From contig NC_037594.1 in assembly GCF_003073045.1 (NCBI RefSeq), positions 19,350,927 through 19,414,926 on the forward strand: a stretch of 64,000 nucleotides of DNA, written 5' to 3'. The stretch is from Pomacea canaliculata (taxonomy: Eukaryota > Mollusca > Gastropoda > Architaenioglossa > Ampullariidae). Each line of letters begins with the position of its first letter. Position 1 is the stretch's first letter. Shown piece by piece: positions 49,301 to 60,299 of this stretch. Under the pieces are notes generated by a model that saw nothing but the letters and a program-made list of their open reading frames with translations, was not told the DNA's origin and made no database searches. A program made the translations under genes and the position numbers.

Positions 49301-51032
49301 CCTGTAGAACTACATGGTCCAGTTCCCTATTATGCTAGTTCTATCGCAAGTGTCCATCCAGACACAAGTGACTTTCTTTCACTTCTAAAGTGGCTACCCC
49401 TTCCACATGCACCAATGTGCTGAAATCAGTAATGAACTTGTTTTATAGTAATAAACATTACTAAATGAACACAATAAAATATGCAAAGTATACAATACAC
49501 CTAAGATTAAGAATACATAAAGTTAAGTGAAAGATTATTCACTGGGATTATTAAACAACAGAGGACATCCACAATATACAGATCACAAATGTCAAACAAT
49601 ATAGTGAAATGATCACAACTGTTATCTGCACTATTATATTGCATTACTGTGTATAAAAGGATCACAGCACAAGATGTATTTGTGCCAACCCATCATTGAA
49701 TTTAAAAACAAAAGCCACATAAAATGATGGTGGGGTGGTGACAGTGGCAATGATGGCGGTGATGATGATGGTGATAATGACCAACCAGTTTCTACTGGAG
49801 ACCTTCATCCACAATGACAGCGACAGACGCCCAGATTGGGTGGTTGTAGTGTTATTTATTACACATGGATGAGAACTGTTAATCATCCACACCTCACTGC
49901 TTGCATTGAGGTCTGGTATTTCCTTTGGCTTACCGGCGAACTAACAGACATTGATGGCTTAAGCGAATCTGTCATTGGGTTCTGACGACATACAAACCAG
50001 CAATTAAGTTTTCTGAACATCGAAAATACCCAGAAAATTACAAATTAATGTGGACCCTGTCTCTAATATGTTGGCAATTGAAAAGAAACACATCTATAGT
50101 GAAGTTGACATATAAAGGAAATCCTTCTGCATTTTTACATATTTCAGGGCCAGGTACACAGTATTTCATTAACTGTTATTGCTGGATACCGCATACATGT
50201 ATACCCGGCAAGTCTATAAAATTTAAGTTGTCTGTAACATTAAGAAGCAAAACAGTGTATTTGGAACTGAAGAAGGAACGATCCTTACCTGTCGAGCCTT
50301 ACCTGTCAGGTCTAATTTTGACTGATGGGAAGGCCGGGTGGGAGACTCCCCTAAAATACCCCTATCACCCCAATAAAGGCAGTTCATTAATGACACACTA
50401 CTTCACATCCTGCTACCATTTGATCAAATACTATATGCTGTTCTGCTCCAGACCCTCTGTTCAATCATGGGATCGAACCCGATACCTCTCCGTTTACAAA
50501 CATTAACGTATGGCGTTCCGCGTAGATTAACAGTTGTACCCAGAAGAGTATATGATATATATTATACTTTTAAGTGATATGTACCTACCTGCTGTGAAGG
50601 AAAATCGTCCCTGCCGTTACACTTCAGTTTGCAAACGTTTTTGGTCACACACTTTTCTTCTGACATGGACCACCTACACTCTGCCTGTGATGCATTGCAC
50701 CCTGAAGACGTGATATTTCTCACCGCCAAACTCCTGCAGGCTCCACTGGCATCATGACTGCGTGTGTGTCGAGCACCACCAGCATGAGCAGCAACAACAG
50801 CATGGATGACGAGGAGCTCGCAGTCCTTGGACAGTTCGCAAAGCTCATGAAGCACGGACTTGACAGCGTCAGTTGGAAAAACATTGCCGTTACACGTCAA
50901 CGGACCCCGAGTCCCTTCTTGTCCGACAGACAAAGTGAGACAAAGACCTGTGCAGCTCCTTGGGTCCAGAAGTAAAGAGTAACAGGTCTGTTGATGTGTG
51001 ATCCTGATGACTCGAGCGATCCAGACACGACA
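37107..51032 (-). CDS. Usherin-like/IPT receptor with MET/RYK-like pseudokinase
   Basis: Single-pass membrane receptor. Exons in transcript order (high to low): 51032-50589, 49912-49786, 48879-48768, 48434-48374, 47906-47654, 47335-47220, 46803-46723, 45717-45581, 45314-45259, 45088-44931, 44362-44195, 43777-43678, 43384-43172, 42735-42586, 41477-41243, 40885-40679, 40001-39907, 39628-39447, 38931-38822, 38687-38525, 38424-38288, 37308-37107. Order: Cys-rich N-terminal module; LamG-like end (EIYDLRLFNDTLTER, LYTGVLP); CRCPSAYPR laminin-N-like part; laminin EGF (NCVPCNCTKYG); IPT/TIG-like segments; transmembrane helix (IIGI-type, GAFIILVIVVAVIISCY); kinase. The kinase keeps IKTL Lys and HRDLAARNC but has KITDAVFSWD in place of DFG. 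The tail has YMNM, YENQ and PLPP. Phases join from exon 48879 down except the 95-base exon 40001-39907. Signal peptide and part of the LamG region are unresolved. Confidence 0.8.
38525..38687 (-). other. Receptor exon with altered DFG and activation loop
   Basis: Joins the HRDLAARNC exon (38822-38931) through a split Met codon and reads VDATNTVKITDAVFSWDFYG, then EEYMFDSSRD, LPIRWMAPESL and SDV. The DFG position holds DAV; RYK has DNA at the same place. One of the two MET-type activation-loop tyrosines (EYY) is replaced (EYM). RWMAPESL and SDVW, across the next exon border, are intact. The Asp of the metal site remains. Confidence 0.85.
39907..40001 (-). other. Receptor exon with frameshift in the ATP-binding loop
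   Basis: The exon opens in the frame of GKYAQIIDGL and closes in the frame of NKVLIKTLKEPLP. The switch occurs at a TTTT run (near 39968-39976). At 95 bases the exon does not fit the phases on either side; at 96 it does. The Lys of the IKTL motif is the VAIK lysine. Confidence 0.75.
40975..41165 (-). mobile_element. SINE copy in receptor intron
   Basis: Reverse-oriented copy of the family at 17705. On the minus strand it has a box-A-like GGTGGTGCAACAGTTGGCG, CAATACAGTGAAGGTTGGCT, a box-B-like GGGCTCAACTC, and the tail CTGTTTTCAGGGCTAGCTG followed by AGTTACTGGCTCATCATAG. It lies in the intron between exons 41243-41477 and 40679-40885. Confidence 0.65.
41243..41477 (-). other. Receptor transmembrane exon
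   Basis: Continues the last IPT-type segment (VQIGNYRKTVGNLLYL, the strand pattern seen just before the membrane in plexins and MET). It then encodes about 23 hydrophobic residues (GIMCGIGAFIILVIVVAVII) and a basic stop-transfer run (YRHRKSQ). The donor GTGAGA at the low end is chosen because only it gives the phase needed by the next exon. Confidence 0.8.
49383..49419 (-). other. Possible small receptor exon in the LamG-like region
   Basis: A 37-base segment with acceptor ATTTCAG and donor GTGAAA reads CTLVHVEGVATLE. It fits exactly between the phase left by exon 49912-49786 and the phase needed by exon 48879-48768. Phase fit and protein character are the only support. Confidence 0.3.
49786..49912 (-). 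other. Probable receptor LamG-like exon
   Basis: Reads LNASSEVWMINSS, then TTTTQSGRLSLSLWMKVSSR. The SLSLWMK stretch matches the strand seen early in LamG-like jellyroll domains, including that of usherin. The acceptor is ACCAG and the donor GTTGGT. The entering phase does not match exon 51032-50589 directly, so at least one exon between them is missing from this model. A GAT/GGT triplet repeat begins just inside the intron. Confidence 0.55.
50440..50530 (-). repeat. tRNA-like SINE head
   Basis: On the minus strand CGGGTTCGATCCCAT is a good RNA polymerase III box B, with a weak box A (ATACGTTAATGTTTG) about 30 bases before it. It resembles the 5' end of a tRNA-derived SINE; its body probably continues to about 50300. 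It is not a folded, functional tRNA as far as can be seen. Confidence 0.4.
50589..51032 (-). other. Receptor N-terminal Cys-rich exon
   Basis: A 444-base, phase-0 exon reading CRVWIARVIR..., then CYSLLLDPRSCTGLCL and GCNASQAECRWSMSEEKC, ending DFPSQQ before GTAGGT. The spacing of cysteines resembles the short module that precedes the LamG-like domain in usherin. An ATG 50 bases upstream (51082-51084) begins MKLVFF but is out of frame by one base across a run of nine T. Confidence 0.6.
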
Positions 51033-52355
51033 CTGGTGAAAGAGAGAAAAACTGGAGAGAGGGAGAAAAAAAAACCAACTTCATGCCTTCATTGCCAACA
51101 CACTAACATTTCCACCGACAGCATTATATATATATCCATGGGAAGTAGATCGGCTTTTACTTAAGACGCGGAAGATTGTGGTTTTGGTTTTGGTTTCTGT
51201 GACTCAGGCCATGAAGTTACAATGTAACAATGTACCACCTGTAATATTGTCTCAACACGTACACGACTCAGGGATCTTGGTATGTGGATGATTTAGTTAC
51301 ACGCTCTCGTAGTCGACTGCTTCCATACCCGTCTCTTCTCTCATAATTTTGTAGAAGTTTCTTCTTCAATCTCAATCAAATCTCAAGATTTTTTTCTCTA
51401 TAACCTATTCGTGGATCCTGTCGTGGTAAACAATACTGTTGAGGCTCATAAATTCTGAGCAGTTTAGTGCAGGTGAAAGAAAAGGAGGAAGGGGAAGGAG
51501 AAGGGGAGGTTTTGTGCTTGCTGCACTTTGCTTAACCTAAGAGGGTCAGAAAAGGAAACTCGTTTGGCCAGCACTGGGTGTTTACTGGGTATGTATGCTA
51601 CCAGCTGAGTAGAACACTTCCTCGTTCTGTTAAGGCGTCGGTAAGACTTTTAATATACGGATTGTAACACGTACACCCGTTCGCACAATGGAATGTTTTA
51701 CAGACGTTTCAACACACAATCACAAACTTGTATACGCCCGTGCACAGATGTAACCCCGGCATCAAGTTTAAGTTGCCTTCAAGACGACCTCCAATCAAGA
51801 AACGGACTTTTCTGGATCATGCTCAAGTTCAAGACTGACAATTTTTACTAGTTTCTTCTTGTCTTGACCCTTTGACTATAACTGACCCCGACAGACCGGA
51901 TCGAGTTACGCCTTCCTACAGTCGCTGATCCTTGAATCTTGCGGACGGAAATTATTAAATAATATTATATATTAAATCAGCGCTGAGCAGAGGAGCATGA
52001 AAACTGATGTGAAAGTGTGGGGCTTTCGTTAGGCGCAGCCGTGGGTGGGGAAGAAATTCTGCTTTCAAGCGGAAAGCTTCTCTACACAGAGTATCACCAC
52101 CTCCGTCACAAGTACTGGACGGCGCAATGTGTTTGGTGAGATAGTTGCCAGGATCAGCTTAACTGGAAACCGATTCCAACAGCTTTAGGTGCAACTGATA
52201 ATGGTGATAAGGAATACTTATGTGTAGGTGTGGGGAGAGGGGTTAAGGCTGCAGTGTTAAGCAAGCACAACGTGCGATTATCTTTCAGAACTTCCTTGTA
52301 GCCAAATTGATGTTATTATTGTATTCTCAGAAACACTACTTACCTTACTTATTTT

Positions 52356-52380
52356 GCGCGCGCACACACACACACACACG
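52356..52380. repeat. CG/CA microsatellite
   Basis: GCGCGC passes into an uninterrupted CA run of about nine units, ending before CACGTACACAC. Confidence 0.8.
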
Positions 52381-53737
52381 TACACACAGAGAACTTTACA
52401 TACATATATATATAGAGAGAACAACTCTATATGTATAAAACATAAACAGTATATATTTATAATATAGCCAGAGTACTGGCTGCTTCTGTCACTGAATCAA
52501 GCTCACTGGTCTGTCATACACTTCTATACAGTACTTAAGGGGTGAAAAATGAAGGAGAGAAGGGTGTTGCAAGCACACACACTTATGTAAACACATATAA
52601 ATTAGTTTTTGTCAGTTTGACTACATTGACACACACATACATGTGAATGTGAGCATGTGTGGAATTGGGTGTGCACAAACATGGAAAACTGTGACAAACG
52701 GTCCGTTCTGACAGGTTGTCATGCGTCTGACAAAGACTCCATTGTAACCGACTGTGCTGTAAGTCCGACACAGACCCTTTTTGACAGGCTGTCCTGTAGG
52801 ATTTAACACACTCTAAAGAAGGTTTGCTCTGTTTTGACAGCTCCTCCCACACGAGTTTATCTTCTACTTTCCCGATCTGGCTCTCTTTTCATGTTGCAGC
52901 CGACTCGTTGTTGTTGTTTTTACTGAGTAGCCCTGACAGCCGAGCTCAGTGTCTGTGGTACCTGTGTGTCACACCCAACTCCGCCAAGTCAACCCAGCTG
53001 TCTGGAAAGGGTACCTCGACTCCATTAAGGGATGGGGAAAAGTAAAGATGTAAAGGAGAGGAGAAGGACACCGCCCTCACAAAACTCTGACCCTGAAAAA
53101 AGTGAAGTCTCTAGTATCTCACTCCCCAGTGACCGAAAACGGATAGCGATGACCTTTACGGTTTTTTTATTATTTTTTAAATACGTTTCAGACATGCATG
53201 TACTTCTTGACAGCAGAATAAGACTAGCTGACATTCAATTTTATTAATGTAGTCACGCAGAAGATTTTGATGGATGAAATCTCAGCATGCAAGAGAGACT
53301 TCGCCATCCTCTAACTGCTTCACCATACCGACATACACGGTCGTAATTATTCTGTAAGAACAACACAATTCATTTGTTTAGGAGTGTTTTCCCAATGCTT
53401 ATAGCACACATATATAAATATATGTGAGTGAGAGAAAGAGACGCACCTCCACACACCCGCTACACGGAGTTTAAGAAAGAGTTTACACATTTATTCGACC
53501 AGTATGTTTCTGTAATATGGAATATTATTTTTCCTTTCGAATAAAATTTTTTGTGCGTGCGTTCGTGCGCTCGTGTGTGCTTTGGGATGGGGGTTGGGGG
53601 GCTGGAGGGTGAGCAAGCATGTGAATTCATGTGGAATATGAGCGTTAAATAACAGTATCATTTTACCTGCCCTTCATTTTAATCTGTTTAGTAATCGCTT
53701 TCAGACATGCTGGTAGAACATATAGCTCCAGACAAGG

Positions 53738-53812
53738 ATGTGTATGTGTGTGAGAGAGAGAAGCCAGTCGTTTGATCTTTGTGTGTGTGAGAGAGAGAAG
53801 AGAGAGAGCAGC
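53738..53812. repeat. GT/GA microsatellite, partly duplicated
   Basis: The word TGTGTGTGAGAGAGAGAAG occurs twice about 40 bases apart, with AGCCAG after each block. This suggests a local duplication of a compound repeat. Confidence 0.7.
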
Positions 53813-54418
53813 CAGTTAATGAAGCAACATCCAGAGCATACATCATACATACCTTGAATCACAGCAGTACTCGATCGCACGGTAATCACCGAGAAAATAC
53901 AAGGTGTAAGGTGGGGAAGTGGATGAAGAGAAATCATGCGTGAAAGATTTATAGTCTTCGGTTTTCGCTCGAAAATAAAATTCCTGCTCAAGTGAGATTA
54001 GACACTACAGTTGACTCGCTCAAAAATTAATGATCTCACAATTTCACTTTCCGTCTTAAACATTAGCCATGTCTGTGTCCGTTGCAAGAACGCGCCTAAT
54101 CTTTTTCTCATGCTTAAAGCGTCCATAAATCCCGTTCACCCAGTGAAATTAATGGATACGCTTGTATGAAAAAGAAATGCTAACGACAACACAGCCCATC
54201 GTCTTCTTTCCTCGTTTAAAACCCCTTTTCTTGAAGTTTGCTTCAAAATTATTATTAGTTATTTATAATTAGAAGAAGAATTCCCCAAGCGACTTTACAC
54301 TCGACTTGATGACAAATGACAATCACACGCACACTGATATTTATACTCGCCTTCCCCAATAAAACAATTATTTCCTTCACATATATTTGCAAGTACACAC
54401 AAACTGTCTCTTACTTGC

Positions 54419-54434
54419 TCTCTCTCTCTCTCTC
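54419..54434. repeat. TC microsatellite
   Basis: Eight uninterrupted TC units followed by GCTCCC. Confidence 0.8.
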
Positions 54435-55427
54435 GCTCCCTTTCACATATACTACCCACATTGATGATACACTAAATATACATCTCACAGTCACCATAGA
54501 CAAAGCACGTGCCAATAAGCACATCTATATGCATGCTCACCCACACAAACTACAAGACATGCTATTACTAGTCCTGACAAAGAAAGTGTTTCTCAACCGG
54601 GAAGTTGTGGCCAAGAAGTGTCTATACCTCGTTGATCGCAGGTACGAATCGCGTACTTAGCTAGCGGATAATTAATTAACTGGGTTTTGGAAGCTGAAAT
54701 TTACAGGTTAGGTTTATATAGCCTATATTACCGATATCTGAAAAAAAGAACCACAAACCATTCAGGCTGGTCTTTAACACGACCCGAGGTTCCCTAACCG
54801 GATGCGATCGCACATTGCATGAAAGATCTACATTCAAGAACAAGAAGCTTAAGTAGAAATTTAGCTTCACACCACACATTTGACCAGCATGTTACTGATT
54901 TAAAATTAACTTAGTATAACAATTTGAATAAAACATGATTTACCGGTCTCGTGCCAGTACGTAAGAGAGTTGTCGGGGGATGAATACCCGAAATGGACTG
55001 AATTTTTTTTTTTTTTAAGCGTTGAAGACTGCTCTGCAAAAGGTCTGCAATATTCAAGGGATGTTTGCGTTAGATACACAGACGAGGAGGTACTAGGAAA
55101 ATAGTCGACAACCTATTGATATTGTATGTTCCTAGGTGGGCGAGTCCCCGGACAGCGAAAATAGGGTAAAAGCATTGCAGAATACAGCACAAAAGCGAAG
55201 ACATAAGAGGGTGTGTAGCACTATAGTAGCCTTGAGTAGGGTGCTAGACAGAATTAAGCACTTGTTTCACTGGCTAGATACACTAGGTCAGAATAGCTCA
55301 ACAGGACAGTCTCAGCGCCTTTCCAACCCATGCGGCCATCATAGGTCATGTCTTCAAAATATTATCTCATCAAATTTGACAGCTTTCTGATATGAGGGAA
55401 GCCTAATGGAGAAAGAGGGGTTTGGGG

Positions 55428-55500
55428 GAATTGGTGTTTTATTCCGAGCCAGCAACTATGGCTACGTCGTGGCAAGGCAGCCATTCCTGTAAACCGATAA
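55428..55500 (-). mobile_element. Partial SINE (3' tail)
   Basis: The minus strand reads CGGTTTACAGGAATGGCTGC, then CATAGTTGCTGGCTCGGAAT and AAAACACC, matching the tail of the SINE at 17705 and 40975. The head is absent or too diverged to see. Confidence 0.55.
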
Positions 55501-58500
55501 TGCTTCAATGCAATGCAAAACGGAACGTACTTTTAATACGCTGATAATGGAGGCGATTTGAGTTCTTGGCATTTCAAAGATTGTGAACACTACAAGTTAC
55601 CTCCATCTCTCGAGGCATGACTCAACTGCCACCAGTTCTCGTTTATAAAATGTTTAAATGCTATCTGGCCTGCACGCCACCCTCTAACGCCGGCGTTGGT
55701 ACATACCACGACAAATATGCTTTTCACACACACACACACAAACACACTCGCAATCTCTCTCTGTCGTGCCTAGTTCCCTTTCAAACTATTGAAAATTTGA
55801 TCAGCTTTAATGCCGTAATAGGACAATATTACCTCCCCTCACACTCCCCCTCCTCCTACCAACCTGTGAGACCCCCTTCTCCATTCACAGCGTTTACTTC
55901 CTCTATCAGGTTATGCCTCGTCTGTCAACATAAAAATCTCGAAACCCTGTCTGATGGATTGTCTGAGTCACACACAATCTCTCTCTGTGGCTATTCTAAA
56001 GCAATAATCTGTAACAATATGCAATAACAAGACATGCCATAACATCTCCCGCGCTTAAAAACATGATAAAAACAATACATAAACTGTTAATACTGACTTA
56101 CTGACACCCACGCAAGGAGGCTAAAATTTAATTATCCCCAACTCTAGCCAACATCAGGTTCAACGTTAGACTCGCTCATTGAAAGCTTGAAAAGATTGTT
56201 AAAATCAGCTATATATATATGGTTGGCATCTGAATGTATCTGCCCTCTTGCATTTAGAAATACATACAGGTGACTCACAGACGGACGTGAAGTTTACAAC
56301 CGACTCTGTTGACTCTACTTATTGAGCGATAAGTCTACTATCGAGTGCTATTTAGGTTGGAGAATTACAAAAAAAAAAAAAAATACCAACAGTTATTTGC
56401 CTTACCTGAAAGGACTCTGGCCTTCGTGTGGACTGCCGCTGGCCTGTGACTACTCGTCGCGCGAAGAGGACTGCAGCCAGTTCGTCGTCAACGACAACAT
56501 CGCAGAGAGAAAGCAACAAAAGATTATCTGCCTGACGCACTCTTTTCCTGGTTCATGAAGAGAGGTTGACAGTTGGCTTTCATCAGAAGCTCGCAGACTT
56601 ACATGACTACTCAGAAGTCACGTGGTTCAGAACGAGTACGTCACTGTGTTACGGTTGCATACTAACCTGTGAGGCTGAGACAAAATAAATTATGGTGATT
56701 TTCAGTCTGTATTTGGGAAGTAATTATATAATTTATTCCACGCGGGAAAAGTGAACAATGCAGCTGGGTATATACCTTGTGTCAGTGTCAATAATTTTAA
56801 AAATACCTTTATATGATTACTGTTTGATTTGGTGTTTACATCTGTGTATTCAAAAATATGCATGCACGCTAAAGACTACGACAAAGATGGCAGATGATAA
56901 ACAGCAACGACGAAAAGACGACGACGATTCCTTGGTTTTGATCCAATTGATCTTGACATTTGTCACACGCATAAAATGCGTAGAAGAATCCATCAGAAAC
57001 ATACAAAACAAACTCAGCTGCTGTAGTAGCTGTGATGATGGTAATCTGCATACATTGTGCTAGTATTTTTTTTTTTTTCTTGCCTCTAAGACCACCTTTA
57101 ACAGTTGTCAGTTGTTACTTTGTAAAGTACCTCCGCATCTAAGTTCATTCCTCATGACTAATGAAGTACTCAGCCACTCCATTCTCGCCATAACAGGTGC
57201 CGGCCATAACAGCGGGCTCACTGTACAAACCAGTCAGAAAAAAGTGAATATGATGCAGCCCCATAAATCACGCCTATGAGGGTCACATCCATGCCGGCTG
57301 TAGAGGCGGTAGGTCGTTTTATTTCGTACTCTATTGCCGTCATTTTCAAGCTCGGGCTGTACGAGCGGGGTAATTAAACACAGCCGATGAGGAAACACTT
57401 AAGCCCTCAGCTGCATAAGTTCTGCGTTCGTCTTAGCTGACAATGCTTAATTTGATTTACACGTGATAGAAATCCAGACTTCCTATTTCAGAGAGCAGAA
57501 AGACGGATCGAGCAGCTAACGCTGTTTATTTACTTCCTTTTCTGTTACTTTTGCTCAAAACTTTCAAGATTTTCAGTTGTTCAGTGGACGATACAGCACT
57601 AGCTTCCAGCCATAAAGCAAAAACTAAAACAAAACGAAAAAAAAAAATCAAAAGCGAAAATCCCATCTCCACCGCCACCCACCTATAAAACCCTAAAAAT
57701 ATAGTTTTTGCTTGAGACAATTATCAGTCAGAGGTGGCTGTTGACTGTTTGCCTTTTCACTGCAAATTATCGAGTAAAGAAATGAAAGTACAGTAGATAT
57801 GTGCTCATCTAGTTAACATTTACCTCTTTAAGTGGAAACCAAGTCCTGATTCTTACAGAAACCCGATGAATCGAACGGGTGGGGCACAGGCTTTGAGTGT
57901 CAGGGCGAATTCTCTCTCTGTGCATTTCATGCACCGACCCTTCAATCCAACCTATTACGACTGGTAAGCGGTTCCATATTAATTATCACAAATTATTATG
58001 CAATATAAATAATGATAACATCTGTGCTTACATGGCAAGTACCCTCGAGTCATTTGATGTGAAGGAAGATGGTGTACCCTGCACGTGAAAATAACAGAAG
58101 TATGTCGTAGACTGGAAATACCAACACGACTGAACTACAATTAATGCGCAAAAAAATAAATAAAAAACAAACTTAATCTACGTCAGCTATGTCAAGGTCG
58201 TCACATGTCTGGGGGAATTACCCAACTTTCTCCACTACCCTCCCAGGCCTCCCTGTACCCTCCGTCCCGATCGACTAAACTTTCAATGTCACGTACGTGT
58301 ACGTTAGCCTTCTGTGAACGATCGGTTATCTTTGCTCGTTCCAGTGTCGCGACTGCACTTGATGCCAAAGACTATATATGCATGCGCAGGCCGGGGACAG
58401 ACACGCATGGCCAGGTTATTCTACAAGTTACACGAAAGTCTCGAAACTCTCGTGCGTGTTGCTACCTAAAGTCTGTATATATAGGTGCTGCACTCAATTC

Positions 58501-60091
58501 TTCGGGTGAGTGGGGGAATTTCCCATAAAAGTGGAGGGCAGGAGATCGACGTACTTTCCTGTGTGTGATACTAAGTAAACGGCAACACAACTTCCTTTAG
58601 CCTCTTAAACTGTACAGACCGGCACCTTTTGGAATGGTTATCTGTGCAAAAAGTACTGGCTGGCGATCGCCCAAAATATCTTCTAACACGACATTAAAAT
58701 TACAGCTATAGTCGGGTGCACATACACTGCAGCTCGACCCTCCGGACTACCAGCAACGTTATCTTGCATTTATATATACCCCAACAATCACCTGCCCTCG
58801 CTCCATGTCTGAAGGATTAAAGACAATGTGTGAGTGTGGCTGCGTGAGGGCAGGGCAGGTTAGCGAGGTAAAGTTTGAAGTTAATTCATTTATCGGAGGA
58901 ACAAAATCGCAGGCACGCAAAAGTGCGATATGCTTTCTAAACGCCCATACGTACGGTACATCATACTTTAATTTAATATTTTACAATAATTTTAATATGG
59001 ATTCTTATTGCTTTTGGCGAGATGCAAAACCTTTCAATGCGGCAAAAGCCTGCTCATAATAATAAACGTACCGTTGTTATTAGTATTCCTGTCGCTTTTT
59101 TTAAAACACGCTTTTATTTAACTCTTTCTGGCAGGAATTTTGTATTCGATTCTTCACCCTCTTTCCATCGTTCTGGAGGTCTGTCATTTTAACCAGTTCC
59201 TCGATATTTCCAATGACAATGCAATATTACTATACTATATAACCAGCAGTCCACAATTACAGTAAACAGTTTTTTTTTAACTTCTTCGATCTTCAGAAAA
59301 GGAAATTGTAAACGTGCACTTAATTTCGCTTTCGTAGTTCCTTCCCCTGGATGATTCATTTAAAAAAAACAAAAAAACACACACACATCAAACGAAAAAA
59401 AAAAATCGATAAAAATTCAAAAAGATCGACGAACAATTGTTAAGTTTAAAATGAAATAAGTAAACAATTAACCACGTGTTTATTTGAACTGTACGAAAAA
59501 GGGTACAATAATTGTTTTCTTTCGGTCTCGGGATTTTTTTTCAGTTAATTACTTTAATACATGTAACATATAATATAAAAATCGAGGGGGAGGGGGCACT
59601 CTTAGAAACAGTTCATTATAAATATTTCCATGAGTGCACCTCACACTTTTATATCGATATTTTAGTTTATACGTAGTAAAGAAAATACCGGGACCTAACC
59701 ACACACACACAAAACTATTTTACCCCCACCCTTTTTTTTTTTTTAATAGTCGGCTCAAGTTGGGTTTTTTTCACTTATTTTTTATGCTGAGGACTAATTC
59801 GGTTCTGTTGGCAGATTTGTCTGTTCTGTTTAAATCATTCAAAACAGAGGCGAAGGCGAAAGAAACAACAAAAATAGCTAGAGCCCATGCACATATTTTG
59901 CATCGTGGGAACTATACAGACCCTCCGGCCTGGACAGGTACAAATTCTAAACATGTTCCAGCCGAGCGACGTTAGCTGTCACTTTTATTATCCGTCTGCA
60001 TTTATTATCGGCATTGCACGAACTCAAGCCCGCAGCCACTCGCGCTCCTGCGTATAAAAATGTTCGCCATGTGAGCGTGCGGAACACTTAC

Positions 60092-60290
60092 CTATGCAGG
60101 TGTCGAAGACAGAAACTCTCGATCGTCAGTACAGTCTCCCTTAAAGGGATCTGCTTCCGCAATAGCTTGAAAAAGGTTGGGAGCTGAATATCTTGTCCGA
60201 GTCTTGAATGCAGGTCACACTGTGTCATGCTATAGTCGTTAAGATTTTTTTTTCTCAAGTGTGCTCCGCTGCCATGCCAGTGCAGTCATG
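60092..60290 (-). other. Candidate 5' exon of the receptor gene
   Basis: A strong donor (CATAG|GTAAGTG) closes a minus-strand segment that contains an ATG followed by an open frame to the donor (MTQCDLHSRLGQDIQL...). The surrounding sequence is GC-richer with several CpG sites. It lies upstream of the receptor on the same strand and downstream of the GOT1 end, so it may be a first, possibly non-coding exon. No direct link to exon 51032-50589 is shown. Confidence 0.3.
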
Positions 60291-60299
60291 GTCAGAAGT

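Larger units (their letters stand above)
51085..60091. other. Long region upstream of receptor exon, probably intronic
   Basis: About 9 kb with no recognisable exon chain. It holds CA, TC and GA microsatellites and a partial SINE. A minus-strand frame at 57526-57666 begins MGFSLLIFFFRFVLVFALWL then EASA, a textbook signal-peptide shape, but part of it is a translated T run and no good phase-0 donor follows. It is noted only as a candidate signal exon. Confidence 0.4.

Noticed and set aside
54570..54660. tRNA-like sequence (GTGGCCAAGAAGTG ... GGTACGAATCGC)
   Set aside because: Box spacing is tolerable but both boxes are degenerate and no cloverleaf could be drawn; not reported as a tRNA or SINE.
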